A DNA stretch of 64,000 nt from Emticicia sp. C21 (lineage in GTDB: Bacteria > Bacteroidota > Bacteroidia > Cytophagales > Spirosomataceae). Below the pieces are notes generated by a model. That model was given only the letters and a program-made list of their open reading frames with translations. It was not told where the DNA came from and made no database searches. Both the position numbers and the translations under genes were made by a program. This document shows, piece after piece, positions 1-8,719 of this stretch (within the stretch, counting starts at the first letter, position 1; each line of letters starts with the position of its first letter). Where the stretch lies: contig NZ_QVMT01000006.1 of assembly GCF_003418935.1 (NCBI RefSeq), positions 1-64,000 on the forward strand, read 5' to 3'.

Positions 1-28
1 TGAACTTTTTAATCTTATCTTTGCTTAG

Positions 29-89
29 GATGCTCATTGTAGGTTTTTATTTTGGTTCGCAAAACAAAATTACTCCTTATTTGAGCATC
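29..89. repeat. Interrupted inverted repeat near window start
   Basis: GATGCTCA at 29-36 is matched by its reverse complement TGAGCATC at 82-89, with a partly self-complementary A/T-rich interior around a GTTCG turn. It could be the terminator of a gene left of the window or the remnant of a mobile end. The arms are only 8 bp, so chance is possible in sequence this rich in A and T. Confidence 0.25.
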
Positions 90-100
90 TTTTTATTTAA

Positions 101-262
101 CCAATAATATTAGACAAGTTCATTGAAAAGATATTCAACATAAAAAATCGAAAATTAATAGATAGTTATTATTTTAATCTGGATGATAGAAGAATTTTGG
201 AAGAAATAGCAAATGGAAATATAAAAATAAAAACCTTTGATTTTGACGGAAAAAAAATATAA
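101..262 (+). pseudogene. Out-of-frame 5' part of the following gene
   Basis: Frame 2 is open from after a TAA at 98-100 to a TAA at 260-262 and reads as a normal hydrophilic protein (for example FIEKIFNIKNRKLIDSYYF from 119). It has no good ATG; ATA codons at 104 and 107 are the only early candidates. It runs into a stretch of eight A (250-257), after which the +1 frame continues without interruption as the protein at 237-818. The simplest reading is one gene of which this is the 5' part, broken by a one-base indel in the A run. A sequencing error or slippage at the A run would look the same. Confidence 0.4.
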
Positions 263-818
263 TTGGAAAGAAGCAAAAGTGTTAATTGTTCAATTGAATG
301 ATGAAATTGAGAATCAAAAAGAGGAAATTATCAAATTGGAAATGCATGCCCTGCAAATCGCATATAAAAGAGCTAAAGAAAAAGGTGTTGGTGAAGAATT
401 TAAAACGAAACTAAATCTATTTATAGAATTAAAAGATAAAGTAGAAATAATAGAGGGAATTAGAAACAGAATCGAAAGAATGAAAAGTTATATTAAAGAA
501 AATTTTCCGTTAGAATTATACCAGATCAAACTGTTGGAAAGTAATATAGATGAGTTATATAATAGTGTTAAAAAGGAATTGGAAGTGGTAAAAGATAGGC
601 GCATTCAAATAAAAACACAGAATATTGAAATTGATAAGCCTTTTGATAATTATCTACTTGATGAGCCTCTACTTTTTTGTGCTAAAGGCTTTTTTAGTTA
701 TGAAAATTTTAATTATTTCTGCACACAAATTTATTCAATGGAATATAAAATTAATCAGGCCTGCATGGCCACTCAAAGAGATTTTATCTATTTTCAGGGA
801 GATTTGTTTAAGGGGTAG
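237..818 (+). CDS. Coiled-coil protein of unknown function
   Basis: I do not recognise a family. The product is up to 193 residues, rich in Lys, Glu and Ile, with long heptad-like helices from about residue 10 to 130 and a more aromatic C-terminal third (FFSYENFNYFC region). There is no signal peptide or membrane segment. The first possible starts are TTG at 237 and 243, neither with a ribosome site. In-frame codons just upstream and the adjoining open frame at 101-262 suggest that the real N terminus lies upstream and is separated by a frameshift at the eight-A run. The gene is visibly more A+T-rich than its neighbours, which may mean it was acquired. It converges with the SIMPL gene on the other side of a shared hairpin. 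Confidence 0.5.
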   Translation: MILTEKKYNWKEAKVLIVQLNDEIENQKEEIIKLEMHALQIAYKRAKEKGVGEEFKTKLNLFIELKDKVEIIEGIRNRIERMKSYIKENFPLELYQIKLLESNIDELYNSVKKELEVVKDRRIQIKTQNIEIDKPFDNYLLDEPLLFCAKGFFSYENFNYFCTQIYSMEYKINQACMATQRDFIYFQGDLFKG

Positions 819-826
819 AAAAAAAC

Positions 827-852
827 AAGTCCTCTGCAACAACAGAGGACTT
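827..852. terminator. Bidirectional hairpin terminator
   Basis: A perfect 10-bp stem AAGTCCTCTG/CAGAGGACTT with a six-base loop lies between two convergent genes. An A run precedes it on the plus strand, giving a U-tract for minus-strand transcripts. Confidence 0.7.
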
Positions 853-860
853 ACCATATA

Positions 861-1580
861 TTACTTAATCTTAAAAGCCGCTTTCATCTTATAGCTGAGC
901 TTTATCTTCTGATATTCCAGACTACTATCTTCCATTGGAGCAGCATCAGCACCAGCTTTCATCATCCGCATGTTAGACATCATCATTGGTTGTGGCGCAT
1001 AGAACTGGTCGTCTAATTCTTCTATCATTAATATATCACTCACTTTTTCGTTGATAGATTCCAATAAATAAGTCGCCTTTTCTTTGGCTGCTTTCAAAGC
1101 ATTTATCTTGATTTCTTTTCTATACTCTTTAATTTGCGAATGGTCAACATGATCGATATTCACATATTCAATGCCTTTATCATCTACTTCATCCAGAATC
1201 ACATCAGATTTATAGAGGTTGTTCATTTTCAGAATATAGCGCTTGCTTTCAAGAAAGTGCAAAGGCTTTTTCTTGCCTGTCCAGTTTCTATAACCTGTAA
1301 TGGCTTTGATAGTCAGATTATCTCTCGGAAATCCGGCTTTGATTACAGCGGCAATCAATTGTTTCTCCAACACATCAATCGTAACCTTATCTTTCTGATT
1401 TTTCTCGTCTTTAAAATATTCTTTGAGCGAAATCGCAAAGTAAATTTCGTCCGGCACAATTTCCATTTCTGCCGAACCAGTTACCTCAATTTTCTTGATG
1501 GGGTCTTTTGCCATATTGTCTTGCGCGTGAGTTGTAAATGTGTAGCCTAGTAAGAGAAAGGCCAGAAATAATCTTTTCAT
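861..1580 (-). CDS. SIMPL (DUF541) domain exported protein
   Basis: A 239-residue exported protein. Residues 1-19 form a signal peptide ending THAQ. The rest resembles the SIMPL/DUF541 family: the conserved start of the domain is visible as VTGSAEMEIVPDEI near residue 34, followed by the long alpha/beta region and a helix of the type INALKAAKEKATYL. A Met-rich segment (PMMMSNMRMM) lies near residue 200. The family is periplasmic or outer-membrane associated in Gram-negative bacteria; its biochemical role is poorly defined. The gene stands alone, converging with the coiled-coil gene, and no operon partner is evident. The start ATG is set by the signal peptide. Confidence 0.85.
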   Translation of the reverse strand: MKRLFLAFLLLGYTFTTHAQDNMAKDPIKKIEVTGSAEMEIVPDEIYFAISLKEYFKDEKNQKDKVTIDVLEKQLIAAVIKAGFPRDNLTIKAITGYRNWTGKKKPLHFLESKRYILKMNNLYKSDVILDEVDDKGIEYVNIDHVDHSQIKEYRKEIKINALKAAKEKATYLLESINEKVSDILMIEELDDQFYAPQPMMMSNMRMMKAGADAAPMEDSSLEYQKIKLSYKMKAAFKIK

Positions 1581-1694
1581 TTTGTGTCAATTTTATGTTC
1601 AAGAATAAACGTTGTGTTTCGGAAGCATAACGCTATACGTCCGATAATTGTTACAAATCCCAATTCATAAAACTGTTAATAATGCGTTAATGCC

Positions 1695-3032
1695 TTAACG
1701 TGCAAATCTCAAACGCTGACCTTTTTTGCTCTCATCAAACTTGCCGTTAGCAAACACAATATTCCCCGAAACAATAGTATGTGTCACTTTAGACTGGAAT
1801 TCTGTGCCTTCAAATGGTGACCAAGCACATTTGCTATACAAGCTATTTTTATCAACCAGAGTAGCCTGATTCAAATCAACCAAAGTCAAATCAGCCCAAT
1901 ATCCCTCTCTGATATATCCACGGCGTTCAATCTGAAAACAATCAGCTACGGCATGCGACATTTTCTGTACAATCTTTTCAAGAGAAATCTTGCCTTGTTT
2001 ATAAAATTCCAGCATCACATTTAATGAATGTTGTACCAATGGCAAACCAGATGGTGCCTGCCAGTAAGATTGTTGTTTTTCATCCAAGGTATGCGGGGCA
2101 TGGTCGGTGGCAATCACATCAAAATGGTCGTCCAATAAGGCTTGCAGGAGCTTCTCTCGATGGTCATGCTTAATCGCAGGATTGCATTTAATCTGATTCC
2201 CTAATCGCTTATAATCTTCCGCATCGAACCATAAATGATGCACGCAAACTTCTGAGGTAATGTGTTTATCAGCCATAGGCCCTTTAGTAAATAAAGGAAT
2301 CTCTTCGCTGCTCGAAATATGCAGAATATGAAGACGTGTTTTATGCTTTTTCGCTAACTCTACTGCCATTGAAGACGAAATATAACAAGCCTCTTCATTT
2401 CTGATAATGGCATGAATATCATAAGGAGGATTATCACCATATAGGGTTTTGTATTTCTCAAGTCTGGCTTTTACAGTAGCTTCATCTTCGCAGTGGGTAG
2501 CAATTAAAGCAGGGAAATTGGCAAATACTTTCGATAGCACATGTTCATCATCTACCAACATATTACCTGTTGAACTCCCCATAAATATCTTCAATCCACA
2601 TACATTCTGAATATCGGTACGCATCACCTCCTCGTAATTATCGTTTGAAGTACCCATGTAGAAAGAGTAGTTGGCTAAAGAAGTTTCTGCTCCTATCACG
2701 TATTTATCAGCCAATAATTCCTGCGTAAGTGCATTCGGAACAGTATTCGGCATTTCCATAAAACTGGTGGTACCTCCGGCCACAGCCGCTTTGGCTTCTG
2801 TATAAATAGTGGCTTTATGGGTAAGCCCCGGCTCACGGAAATGCACCTGATCGTCAATTACACCCGGAAGCAGATATTTGCCAGTGGCATCAATGATACG
2901 GTTAGCTTTCAGGCTAGATAAATCTGAACCAATCTGGTCAATAAATCCATCTTTGATAAATACATCGCGAGGTTCAATCTTCCCTTCGTTTACCACTAGG
3001 GCATTTAATATAAGAATTGTCATGGTATGCAA
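1695..3032 (-). CDS. pyrC: Dihydroorotase (class I type)
   Basis: Catalyses the reversible ring closure of carbamoyl-aspartate to dihydroorotate in pyrimidine synthesis; cytosolic amidohydrolase with a binuclear zinc site. Visible motifs: DDQVHFREPG near residue 60, a Lys in CGLKIFMG as the candidate carbamylated ligand, THCEDEA and HILHIS as His ligands, and ATDHAPHT with the catalytic Asp. In the first motif the usual first His of HxH is Gln; from memory this variant is common in Bacteroidota enzymes. The length of 445 residues is normal. Translation may start at the first ATG (3032) or at the ATG three codons later; nothing in the sequence decides. It is a single-gene unit, divergent from the LytTR gene. 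Confidence 0.92.
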   Translation of the reverse strand: MHTMTILILNALVVNEGKIEPRDVFIKDGFIDQIGSDLSSLKANRIIDATGKYLLPGVIDDQVHFREPGLTHKATIYTEAKAAVAGGTTSFMEMPNTVPNALTQELLADKYVIGAETSLANYSFYMGTSNDNYEEVMRTDIQNVCGLKIFMGSSTGNMLVDDEHVLSKVFANFPALIATHCEDEATVKARLEKYKTLYGDNPPYDIHAIIRNEEACYISSSMAVELAKKHKTRLHILHISSSEEIPLFTKGPMADKHITSEVCVHHLWFDAEDYKRLGNQIKCNPAIKHDHREKLLQALLDDHFDVIATDHAPHTLDEKQQSYWQAPSGLPLVQHSLNVMLEFYKQGKISLEKIVQKMSHAVADCFQIERRGYIREGYWADLTLVDLNQATLVDKNSLYSKCAWSPFEGTEFQSKVTHTIVSGNIVFANGKFDESKKGQRLRFAR

Positions 3033-3170
3033 TGATAAAGTCCGGCACGAAATTAATAAATAAAATGAGCAAGGTCTTTATAAGCAAGATATAAGTTAAA
3101 GTATAGTGAAAAATTGAATATTATTTTTTTGTTATTATGGTACTTGTAAATATTTGGTTGTACTCGACTA

Positions 3171-3193
3171 AAACAAGGGTTTCCCCCTATTTC
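3171..3193. promoter_or_regulatory. G/C-rich motif shared with the sensor-kinase promoter region
   Basis: Read on the minus strand, ATAGGGGGAAACCCTTGTTTT occurs here in almost the same form as at 8647-8668 (ATAAGGGGAAACCCCTGTTTT). It lies in the divergent pyrC/LytTR intergenic region, about 130 bases from either start codon. The G-run/C-run core is a near palindrome, unusual in this A+T-rich setting, and could be an operator. The binding protein is unknown. A TACTTTTG element (3213-3220) follows on the plus strand and may be the -7 box for the LytTR gene. Confidence 0.4.
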
Positions 3194-3319
3194 CCACCAT
3201 ATATACTTACTTTACTTTTGTAGTGTTAATACTGCTTCAATCAGCATTGCATACTAATGAGCGTCTGAATTGCCGAAGTATAAACTAACCTAATATTTAA
3301 CCCAACAAGTACAAACTGT

Positions 3320-3622
3320 ATGTTCACGCCTATTAATAGAAATTCAAGAGTTCTTAATCCCAATGCAGAAAGTACCATTATCTATATCAAGCATCTGGGG
3401 AATCAACCCTATAATGAGGTAAAATTTGATTGTGGCAAAAAAGTAATTGTAAGTTATAGTCTTAACTACTGGCAAAGTGTTTTTCAGGATTTTAAGCGTA
3501 TTAATAAGGGAGTGCTGATAAATCCGCAAAAAGTCATTAGCCCTAATGCAAGCTTTGAGGTCGAACTCACCGATAATTCCCGATTTACCTATTCACGTCG
3601 TAAATACAAAACTCTCTCATAA
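3320..3622 (+). CDS. LytTR-family DNA-binding protein
   Basis: A 100-residue protein that is almost entirely one LytTR domain: the conserved pattern FQDFKRINKGVLINPQKV (about residues 52-70) and the C-terminal strand ending in FTYSRRKYK are visible. LytTR domains bind DNA through beta strands and are usually fused to receivers; here there is no receiver, so it is a stand-alone regulator or part of a system with another sensor. It lies just upstream of, and in the same direction as, a secreted subtilase (18 bases apart), so co-transcription is likely. A TAnnTTTG box about 100 bases upstream is a candidate promoter. Confidence 0.85.
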   Translation: MFTPINRNSRVLNPNAESTIIYIKHLGNQPYNEVKFDCGKKVIVSYSLNYWQSVFQDFKRINKGVLINPQKVISPNASFEVELTDNSRFTYSRRKYKTLS

Positions 3623-3640
3623 ATCTTGTCCCTCTCTATC

Positions 3641-5884
3641 ATGAAAAAAACATGTACTTACCTATTACTGCCCTTTCTATTGGGCATTTTTCTGTCAACA
3701 AAAGCTCAAACCGACGAAGAAAGACAAAAAATAGTTCAGTCTTATACTAACAGTAATACTCGTATTAGTCTTATTGCTTTACAACAACAAGCACAAAGGA
3801 AATTTGAGCAAGACGAAAAGAAAGTGCAGGAATTCCTGACGAAGAATGCACAATTGCGCCGGAGTTTCGTGAAAAATGGCTCCTTATATTATCTGAAGTT
3901 TATTGATGCTAAAGGAAATCCTGTGTATATCAACACGAAAAACCGCGCTTCCGGAGAATTGATTAAGGCCAATCAATTATATAGTGGGGGCTCTGTTGGA
4001 GTGAATATTACAGGCACTAATATGGTAGCAGGTATATGGGATGGAGGACAAGTAAGAGCAACCCACGAACTACTCTCTGGCAAAGTAGCCATGCAGGCTG
4101 GACAAACACTTGATGGAACCGGAGAAAATTACAAAGGGAATAACCATCAGACACACGTTTCAGGGACTATGGTCGGAAAAGATATTGCTAATCAACCTTC
4201 AGCCAGAGGAATTGCCTATGGAGCAACCGCTAAAAACTATGACTGGGAAAATGATTATACAGAGATGACAGCATTTGCAGGACAAGGCTATCTGATTTCG
4301 AACCATTCTTATGGTTATACTAATGGCGAAGGAGATGCAATATGGCGCTTTGGTGCTTATGATGCCTCGTCTGTAGCAATAGATGCTGTTGTTAAAAATG
4401 CCCCAGGTTATTTACCCTTTATTGCAGTTGGGAATGAGCAAGACCCTAATGCGATGGATGACGAAAACAAACATATCAATGGTAACTGGAGTAAAGGCGG
4501 TTTTGATATGGTGACAGGAACTTCTGCTGCTAAAAATGTAGTAACTGTAGGAGCAGTTAATGGAGATAAAACGATGTCGAGTTATAGTAACTGGGGGCCA
4601 ACCGATGATGGCCGTGTAAAGCCGGATATAGTAGCTAAAGGTACAGGCATTAACTCTTCATTATTCGCTGATGAAAACACCAATACACCATCAGATAATG
4701 CCTATAGTGGAAATGGTGAGGGTTCAAGTGGTACCTCTTATGCTACTCCTGCTGTGGCCGCATCAGGTTTATTATTACAGCAATATTATAATAGCTTAAA
4801 TGGCTCTTATATGAAAGCTTCTACATTAAAAGCTCTTTTATTAGGCACTGCAGAAGATTTAGGACTGGCTGGCCCCGACTCTAAATTTGGCTGGGGATTG
4901 GTGAATGTTGAAAAAGCTACGAATGCTATTAAGTATAAAAGTGCATCAGTAAATCCTGCTAATCAGGCACATGCTGATGCTTCAAGCAAAGGTGCATATA
5001 TCGAGGAAATTACGGCTAATCCTACCAATAATTCAACTGCAGAACTGTATCGTACGGTTAAAGCCAGCGGTTGTGAACCACTAATTGTATCTATTGCCTG
5101 GACAGATGATGAAGGGGTTGAACAAGAAGGCGAAACAGTTGACCCGACTACCAGTAGAATGGTATATGATTTTGATATGTTGGTTAAAAACATGGGTACC
5201 AATGCTGAAACCCGTACCTGGAAGCCAGTCACGATGGCTAACCGGGGGGGAACTGCTACTATTTCTACTGTCTGGTTTGATGGGAATGGTAACAACTACA
5301 AACAAGTGAAGATTAATAACCCAACACCTAATCAGGAGTACCGCATTGCTATCAGAAAGAAGGCTTCGTCTCCTGCTGAGGCAAGATTGATTTCGATGGT
5401 TGTAACGGGTACTATGATGGCCGCTCCGGGTGGCAATGCCAGTCAGACTTTGGCTAGTGGCTCTACCATTGCTAATATAGTAGTGACAGGATCAGGCATT
5501 AAATGGTATGATGCGGCTACAGGAGGTAATTTATTAGTTAGTTCTACAGAATTGATGGATGGCACCATTTATTATGCCTCACAGACAATTAATGGCTGTG
5601 AAAGTGCCAGATTAGGGGTAACAATCACGATTGATGGCGAACCGTCACCATGCCAGGCAACACTTACATTAGTGAATCCTACAGATAATGTAGCCACTGG
5701 CACAGTTAATCTAAAGGCCAGCAACTCAATTGAGGCTAGTAATGTTATTTCAGGAACAGCTAAAGTAACCTTAAAAGCTGGAAATAAAATAGAGTTAAAA
5801 CCAAGTACAAACGGAGGTGGAAATAGTTTTGAAGTAGCTAATGGCGCAGTTTTTCATGCTACTATTGGCGGGTGTGAGAATTGA
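3641..5884 (+). CDS. Secreted S8 (subtilisin-like) serine protease
   Basis: The start is taken as ATG 3641 because it opens a clear signal peptide (MKKTCTYLLLPFLLGIFLST, cleavage after KAQ); an upstream in-frame TTG at 3626 would put five residues ahead of it. The 747-residue product has a subtilase domain with candidate triad Asp134 (GIWDGG), His169 (NHQTHVSG, where the family usually has HGTH) and Ser366 (GTSYATP). It is followed by a beta-rich domain, an Ig-like segment (KWYDAATGG) and a C-terminal module of about 60 residues ending in VFHATIGGCEN. The last module recurs in the beta-helix protein at 47282-49672. Likely an extracellular or surface protease, co-transcribed with the LytTR gene upstream. 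Substrate unknown. Confidence 0.9.
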   Translation: MKKTCTYLLLPFLLGIFLSTKAQTDEERQKIVQSYTNSNTRISLIALQQQAQRKFEQDEKKVQEFLTKNAQLRRSFVKNGSLYYLKFIDAKGNPVYINTKNRASGELIKANQLYSGGSVGVNITGTNMVAGIWDGGQVRATHELLSGKVAMQAGQTLDGTGENYKGNNHQTHVSGTMVGKDIANQPSARGIAYGATAKNYDWENDYTEMTAFAGQGYLISNHSYGYTNGEGDAIWRFGAYDASSVAIDAVVKNAPGYLPFIAVGNEQDPNAMDDENKHINGNWSKGGFDMVTGTSAAKNVVTVGAVNGDKTMSSYSNWGPTDDGRVKPDIVAKGTGINSSLFADENTNTPSDNAYSGNGEGSSGTSYATPAVAASGLLLQQYYNSLNGSYMKASTLKALLLGTAEDLGLAGPDSKFGWGLVNVEKATNAIKYKSASVNPANQAHADASSKGAYIEEITANPTNNSTAELYRTVKASGCEPLIVSIAWTDDEGVEQEGETVDPTTSRMVYDFDMLVKNMGTNAETRTWKPVTMANRGGTATISTVWFDGNGNNYKQVKINNPTPNQEYRIAIRKKASSPAEARLISMVVTGTMMAAPGGNASQTLASGSTIANIVVTGSGIKWYDAATGGNLLVSSTELMDGTIYYASQTINGCESARLGVTITIDGEPSPCQATLTLVNPTDNVATGTVNLKASNSIEASNVISGTAKVTLKAGNKIELKPSTNGGGNSFEVANGAVFHATIGGCEN

Positions 5885-5892
5885 TGCAAAAT

Positions 5893-5920
5893 GTAGGGGT
5901 TCAAAATTTTGAACCCCTAC
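5893..5920. terminator. Perfect 28-bp palindrome between convergent genes
   Basis: Arms GTAGGGGTTCAAAA and TTTTGAACCCCTAC (14 bp each) abut with no loop bases, nine bases after the subtilase stop. It can act as a terminator for both converging genes. Its ends (GTAGGG...CCCTAC) match those of the palindrome at 55956-55982, so it may also belong to a dispersed repeat family. Confidence 0.6.
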
Positions 5921-5933
5921 TACATATATATTA

Positions 5934-6557
5934 TCATTTAAAATGCTTCGTAGCCCATATCAGTAAAATATTCTTCTCTTTAGGTAATTCCAATTTCTGA
6001 ATAATATTAGTGCGATGCCCCTCAACTGTTTTTTCGGAAATAAAGAGCATATCAGCTATTTGCTTTGAAGTTTTTTGTTGAGCTATTAGTTCTAAGATTT
6101 TCTTTTCAGTAAAAGTAAGTTTATCAATAGCGTAGTTTTGTCCTGCCGAATGATTATCAATCACTAAATCATTTTCCAAATTCTTACTGATATATTGTTC
6201 GCCTTTCTTTACAGTTTCCAGACATTTCTGTAATTCATCGTAGGCATTTTCTTTTAGGATATAGCCAGATACACCCCATTGATTAGCTTTTTTGAAAATA
6301 GTCATTTCTTTGTGCATAGTCAGTAAAATAACTTTGGTAGGAAGTTTCTGACGATGTACTTTTTCTAGGACTTCAAGCCCATCCATTCCGGGCATATTAA
6401 TATCTAAAATAGCAATTTTAGGCTGTCGCGCCAGAATCAGATTAAAGGCTGTTATCCCGTTTGAACAGACATCTTCTATTTTATAACCCAAAGACTCCAC
6501 AAAAACTTTAGTTCCCATGAGTGTCAGCGGGTGATCGTCGGCGATGAGTATTCTCAT
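5934..6557 (-). CDS. NarL/FixJ-type response regulator
   Basis: 207 residues: an N-terminal receiver (about 1-120) with acidic pair DD at 7-8, phosphoacceptor Asp52 in AILDINMPG and the Thr/Lys positions following, then a LuxR-type helix-turn-helix (about 145-207, with TFTEKKILELIAQQKTSKQI and SEKTVEGHRTNI). It is a DNA-binding partner of a HisKA_3 sensor kinase. The start overlaps the 3' end of the kinase gene by four bases, showing a translationally coupled pair. Because the kinase reading frame is interrupted, phosphorylation of this regulator may be lost or may rely on another donor. Confidence 0.93.
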   Translation of the reverse strand: MRILIADDHPLTLMGTKVFVESLGYKIEDVCSNGITAFNLILARQPKIAILDINMPGMDGLEVLEKVHRQKLPTKVILLTMHKEMTIFKKANQWGVSGYILKENAYDELQKCLETVKKGEQYISKNLENDLVIDNHSAGQNYAIDKLTFTEKKILELIAQQKTSKQIADMLFISEKTVEGHRTNIIQKLELPKEKNILLIWATKHFK

Positions 6558-8536
6558 ATTTTTACAGGGATATTAATTGTGATAACTGTACCATCAGCCG
6601 AAGAGTTGATGTGTGCCTCTCCACCAATCACCCGGCTTCGTTCAATAATATTATGCAGCCCAAAGGCTTTACCACTATTAAGTGTTTCTTTTATACTGAA
6701 TCCCTTACCATTATCTTTTATTTCTACCAACATATTCCCGGGTTGTTCCACTAGGGTAATTTTGGCTGCATAAGCATTAGCATATTTGATAATATTACTC
6801 AGCGACTCCTGAATAATCCGATAAATCTGTAATTCATTGGCTGAACTTAACGAACCACTATAATTCATTTCGGTACTTACAAAAAAGTTGTTCTGGTTTT
6901 GAATACGTTCAACTAATTGTTCAATATTGGGTACTAAACCAATTTTATCAAACATAATCGGATGAAGGTTCCGGCTGATACCCCTAATGTCATTAATAAT
7001 TGTGTCAATCTTACTACTGACTACTTTTGTGTCCTGACTTAAAGTTGATTTCAGATTCAGTAGTTCATGACTGATACTGTCGTGCAAATCTCCGGCAATA
7101 CGCTTGCGTTCTTCCTCTGTGTTTTCCAGGAGTTGTTTAGTAAAATTGGCACTACTTTCTTTTTCCTGTTTTAAGGTTTTTTGCCTTTGCTATAAATAGT
7201 AGGCTGTTGCAGCGGCTATTAAACCGACAATAGAAGCTACCAAAAGTGCAATAAAAGTATTTTTCTGAATCAGTTCTGTTTTCTGCAATTCAATTTGCTG
7301 TTCTTTTTTTTCGGTTTGGTATTTTCTGTCAAATTCTTTTACTCTTATTCTTAGCGCCTTGTTGTTAAGACTATCTTGTGCTATCTGAGCAGCTTCTAAA
7401 TAGGCTAAAGCTGCTTTATAATTCCCTTTAATATAAGCATCATCGTGTAATATCTGATTATACAAGGCAAGGCGTAAATAATCCTGATTTTCTTTTAATG
7501 TTGGGATTTTTTTTAAGTAAAAGTCAATATTTTCAGAACCCTTTCCCACTTTTACGTCATATTCTGATGTAGCATTATAATAATAGTCTAAAGATGATCC
7601 ATCACTCCTTTTCAGACTGATAGGTTTTATTTCATCAAGTACCTTTTTAGCCTCTTCCAGTTTATTGTCATGTACTAACCTGAAAGCATACCAGCTATTG
7701 ACAGCTAGTTTATCATCCTCTATTTTTTGAGTCCATTGTTTGAATATATTCACTGTTGAATCTATAAATGGATAAAGATTCGGATGTTGCATCTGATTAT
7801 AAAGATCTATCCGGTTTAACGAAACCGTCAGAATACCAGTCGTATCTTTTGCTTTTCTTACAATTTTAAGGCCTTGGTTTTCATAACTTTCGGCTGCTGC
7901 ATAATCATCCTGATAACGAAAAATACAGGCAATACCTGAATAACAAGCTGCCAGAAAAGTAGTATCCTTTTGTTGCTCATACATTTCAAGTGCTTTATAG
8001 GCTGATTTAAGAGATTGTTCAAGCTTGCCATTATTGAGGTGGCCAAAAAGTAATCCATAATTTATATCAGCTACATTCTGATAAGTATAAAAGTCTCTAG
8101 GGCGAATATTGCCTTTATTGAGATAATAAGAACAGCTATCATATTGGCCATTGTCACAATAGATAACACCCACATTATGATAGATACCTGAAAAATAACG
8201 GTCTGGTACCTTTGAACTATATTTATTAACAAAATTGATAGCTACCCGAAGAAAAGCAGTATCATATTTAAAATTACTTGCCATGTTTCTGCCCGCCCAG
8301 AATAAAATCTGTGAAGCTGAATCAACCTTATTTTCGGCAATAAACTGCTTAAAACGCTTATAAAAAACCGGAAGAAAGGTACTGTCGTGGAGGCTACTAT
8401 CAGCATTGAGATAAGTGCAATAGGCATCTAGTTGTTCGTCCGATGGTTTCTGGGAAACTTCATGATCCATACTTTTCTTAGAACAAGATGCTAAGTTTAA
8501 AGTAGCTATTAATAAAATGAAAAATAATCTCAGCAT
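6554..8536 (-). pseudogene. TPR sensor histidine kinase interrupted by an in-frame TAG
   Basis: One reading frame runs through both halves: 448 codons, then TAG at 7190-7192, then 211 codons and the natural stop. Right after the TAG the same frame continues as QRQKTLKQEKESS and then ERKRIAGDLHD, the phosphoacceptor box of HisKA_3 kinases (His485 if the TAG counts as residue 449), an HATPase domain with ELQIYRIIQESLSN (N box) and DNGKGF (G box), ending at the regulator overlap. The N-terminal half has a lipoprotein-like signal, TPR repeats and the membrane helix. The TAG falls just after the membrane helix, separating sensor from kinase. Either a nonsense mutation, a sequencing error, or stop-codon readthrough explains it; the downstream frame shows no decay. 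Confidence 0.85.
7190..8536 (-). CDS. N-terminal sensor half of the interrupted kinase
   Basis: This is the product made if translation ends at the TAG: 448 residues. A lipoprotein signal with LASC (Cys18) is followed by several degenerate TPR units (for example YAAAESYENQGLKIV near 216, and KAALAYLEAAQIAQDSL near 380), a coiled coil with many Gln/Lys, and a single membrane helix (TFIALLVASIVGLIAAATAY) ending three residues before the stop. This is the typical periplasmic sensor layout of Bacteroidota TPR kinases. Without the downstream part it cannot signal to the regulator. The 5' region contains the motif at 8647-8668. Confidence 0.7.
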   Translation of the reverse strand: MLRLFFILLIATLNLASCSKKSMDHEVSQKPSDEQLDAYCTYLNADSSLHDSTFLPVFYKRFKQFIAENKVDSASQILFWAGRNMASNFKYDTAFLRVAINFVNKYSSKVPDRYFSGIYHNVGVIYCDNGQYDSCSYYLNKGNIRPRDFYTYQNVADINYGLLFGHLNNGKLEQSLKSAYKALEMYEQQKDTTFLAACYSGIACIFRYQDDYAAAESYENQGLKIVRKAKDTTGILTVSLNRIDLYNQMQHPNLYPFIDSTVNIFKQWTQKIEDDKLAVNSWYAFRLVHDNKLEEAKKVLDEIKPISLKRSDGSSLDYYYNATSEYDVKVGKGSENIDFYLKKIPTLKENQDYLRLALYNQILHDDAYIKGNYKAALAYLEAAQIAQDSLNNKALRIRVKEFDRKYQTEKKEQQIELQKTELIQKNTFIALLVASIVGLIAAATAYYL

Positions 8537-8646
8537 AGGGTTTATAAAATAGGTTAGTGCGTTTACAGACAGTTTTTTAATGGGTTACGATAAACTCTTT
8601 AATCAAAATTAGGATAAAATTTCTTAATTACGTGTTTAGGTTTTCA

Positions 8647-8668
8647 AAACAGGGGTTTCCCCTTATTC
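8647..8668. promoter_or_regulatory. Second copy of the G/C-rich motif
   Basis: AAACAGGGGTTTCCCCTTATTC on the plus strand holds a GGGG-TTT-CCCC core and matches 3171-3193 closely. It lies about 110 bases upstream of the sensor-kinase start. The repetition in front of two regulator loci suggests an operator or promoter element; this is inference. Confidence 0.4.
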
Positions 8669-8719
8669 ATTTTCACTTACGGTATGGTCTCTGTAATTGC
8701 TGATAGCAATACTAAAAGA

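Noticed and set aside
4963-5309. Overlapping frames in the subtilase coding region
   Set aside because: They are shadows of the protease frame, without promoter or homology.
6554-7087. Histidine-kinase fragment starting at a TTG codon
   Set aside because: The TTG is Leu inside the DLHD box of the longer interrupted frame; no ribosome site or promoter supports a start there.
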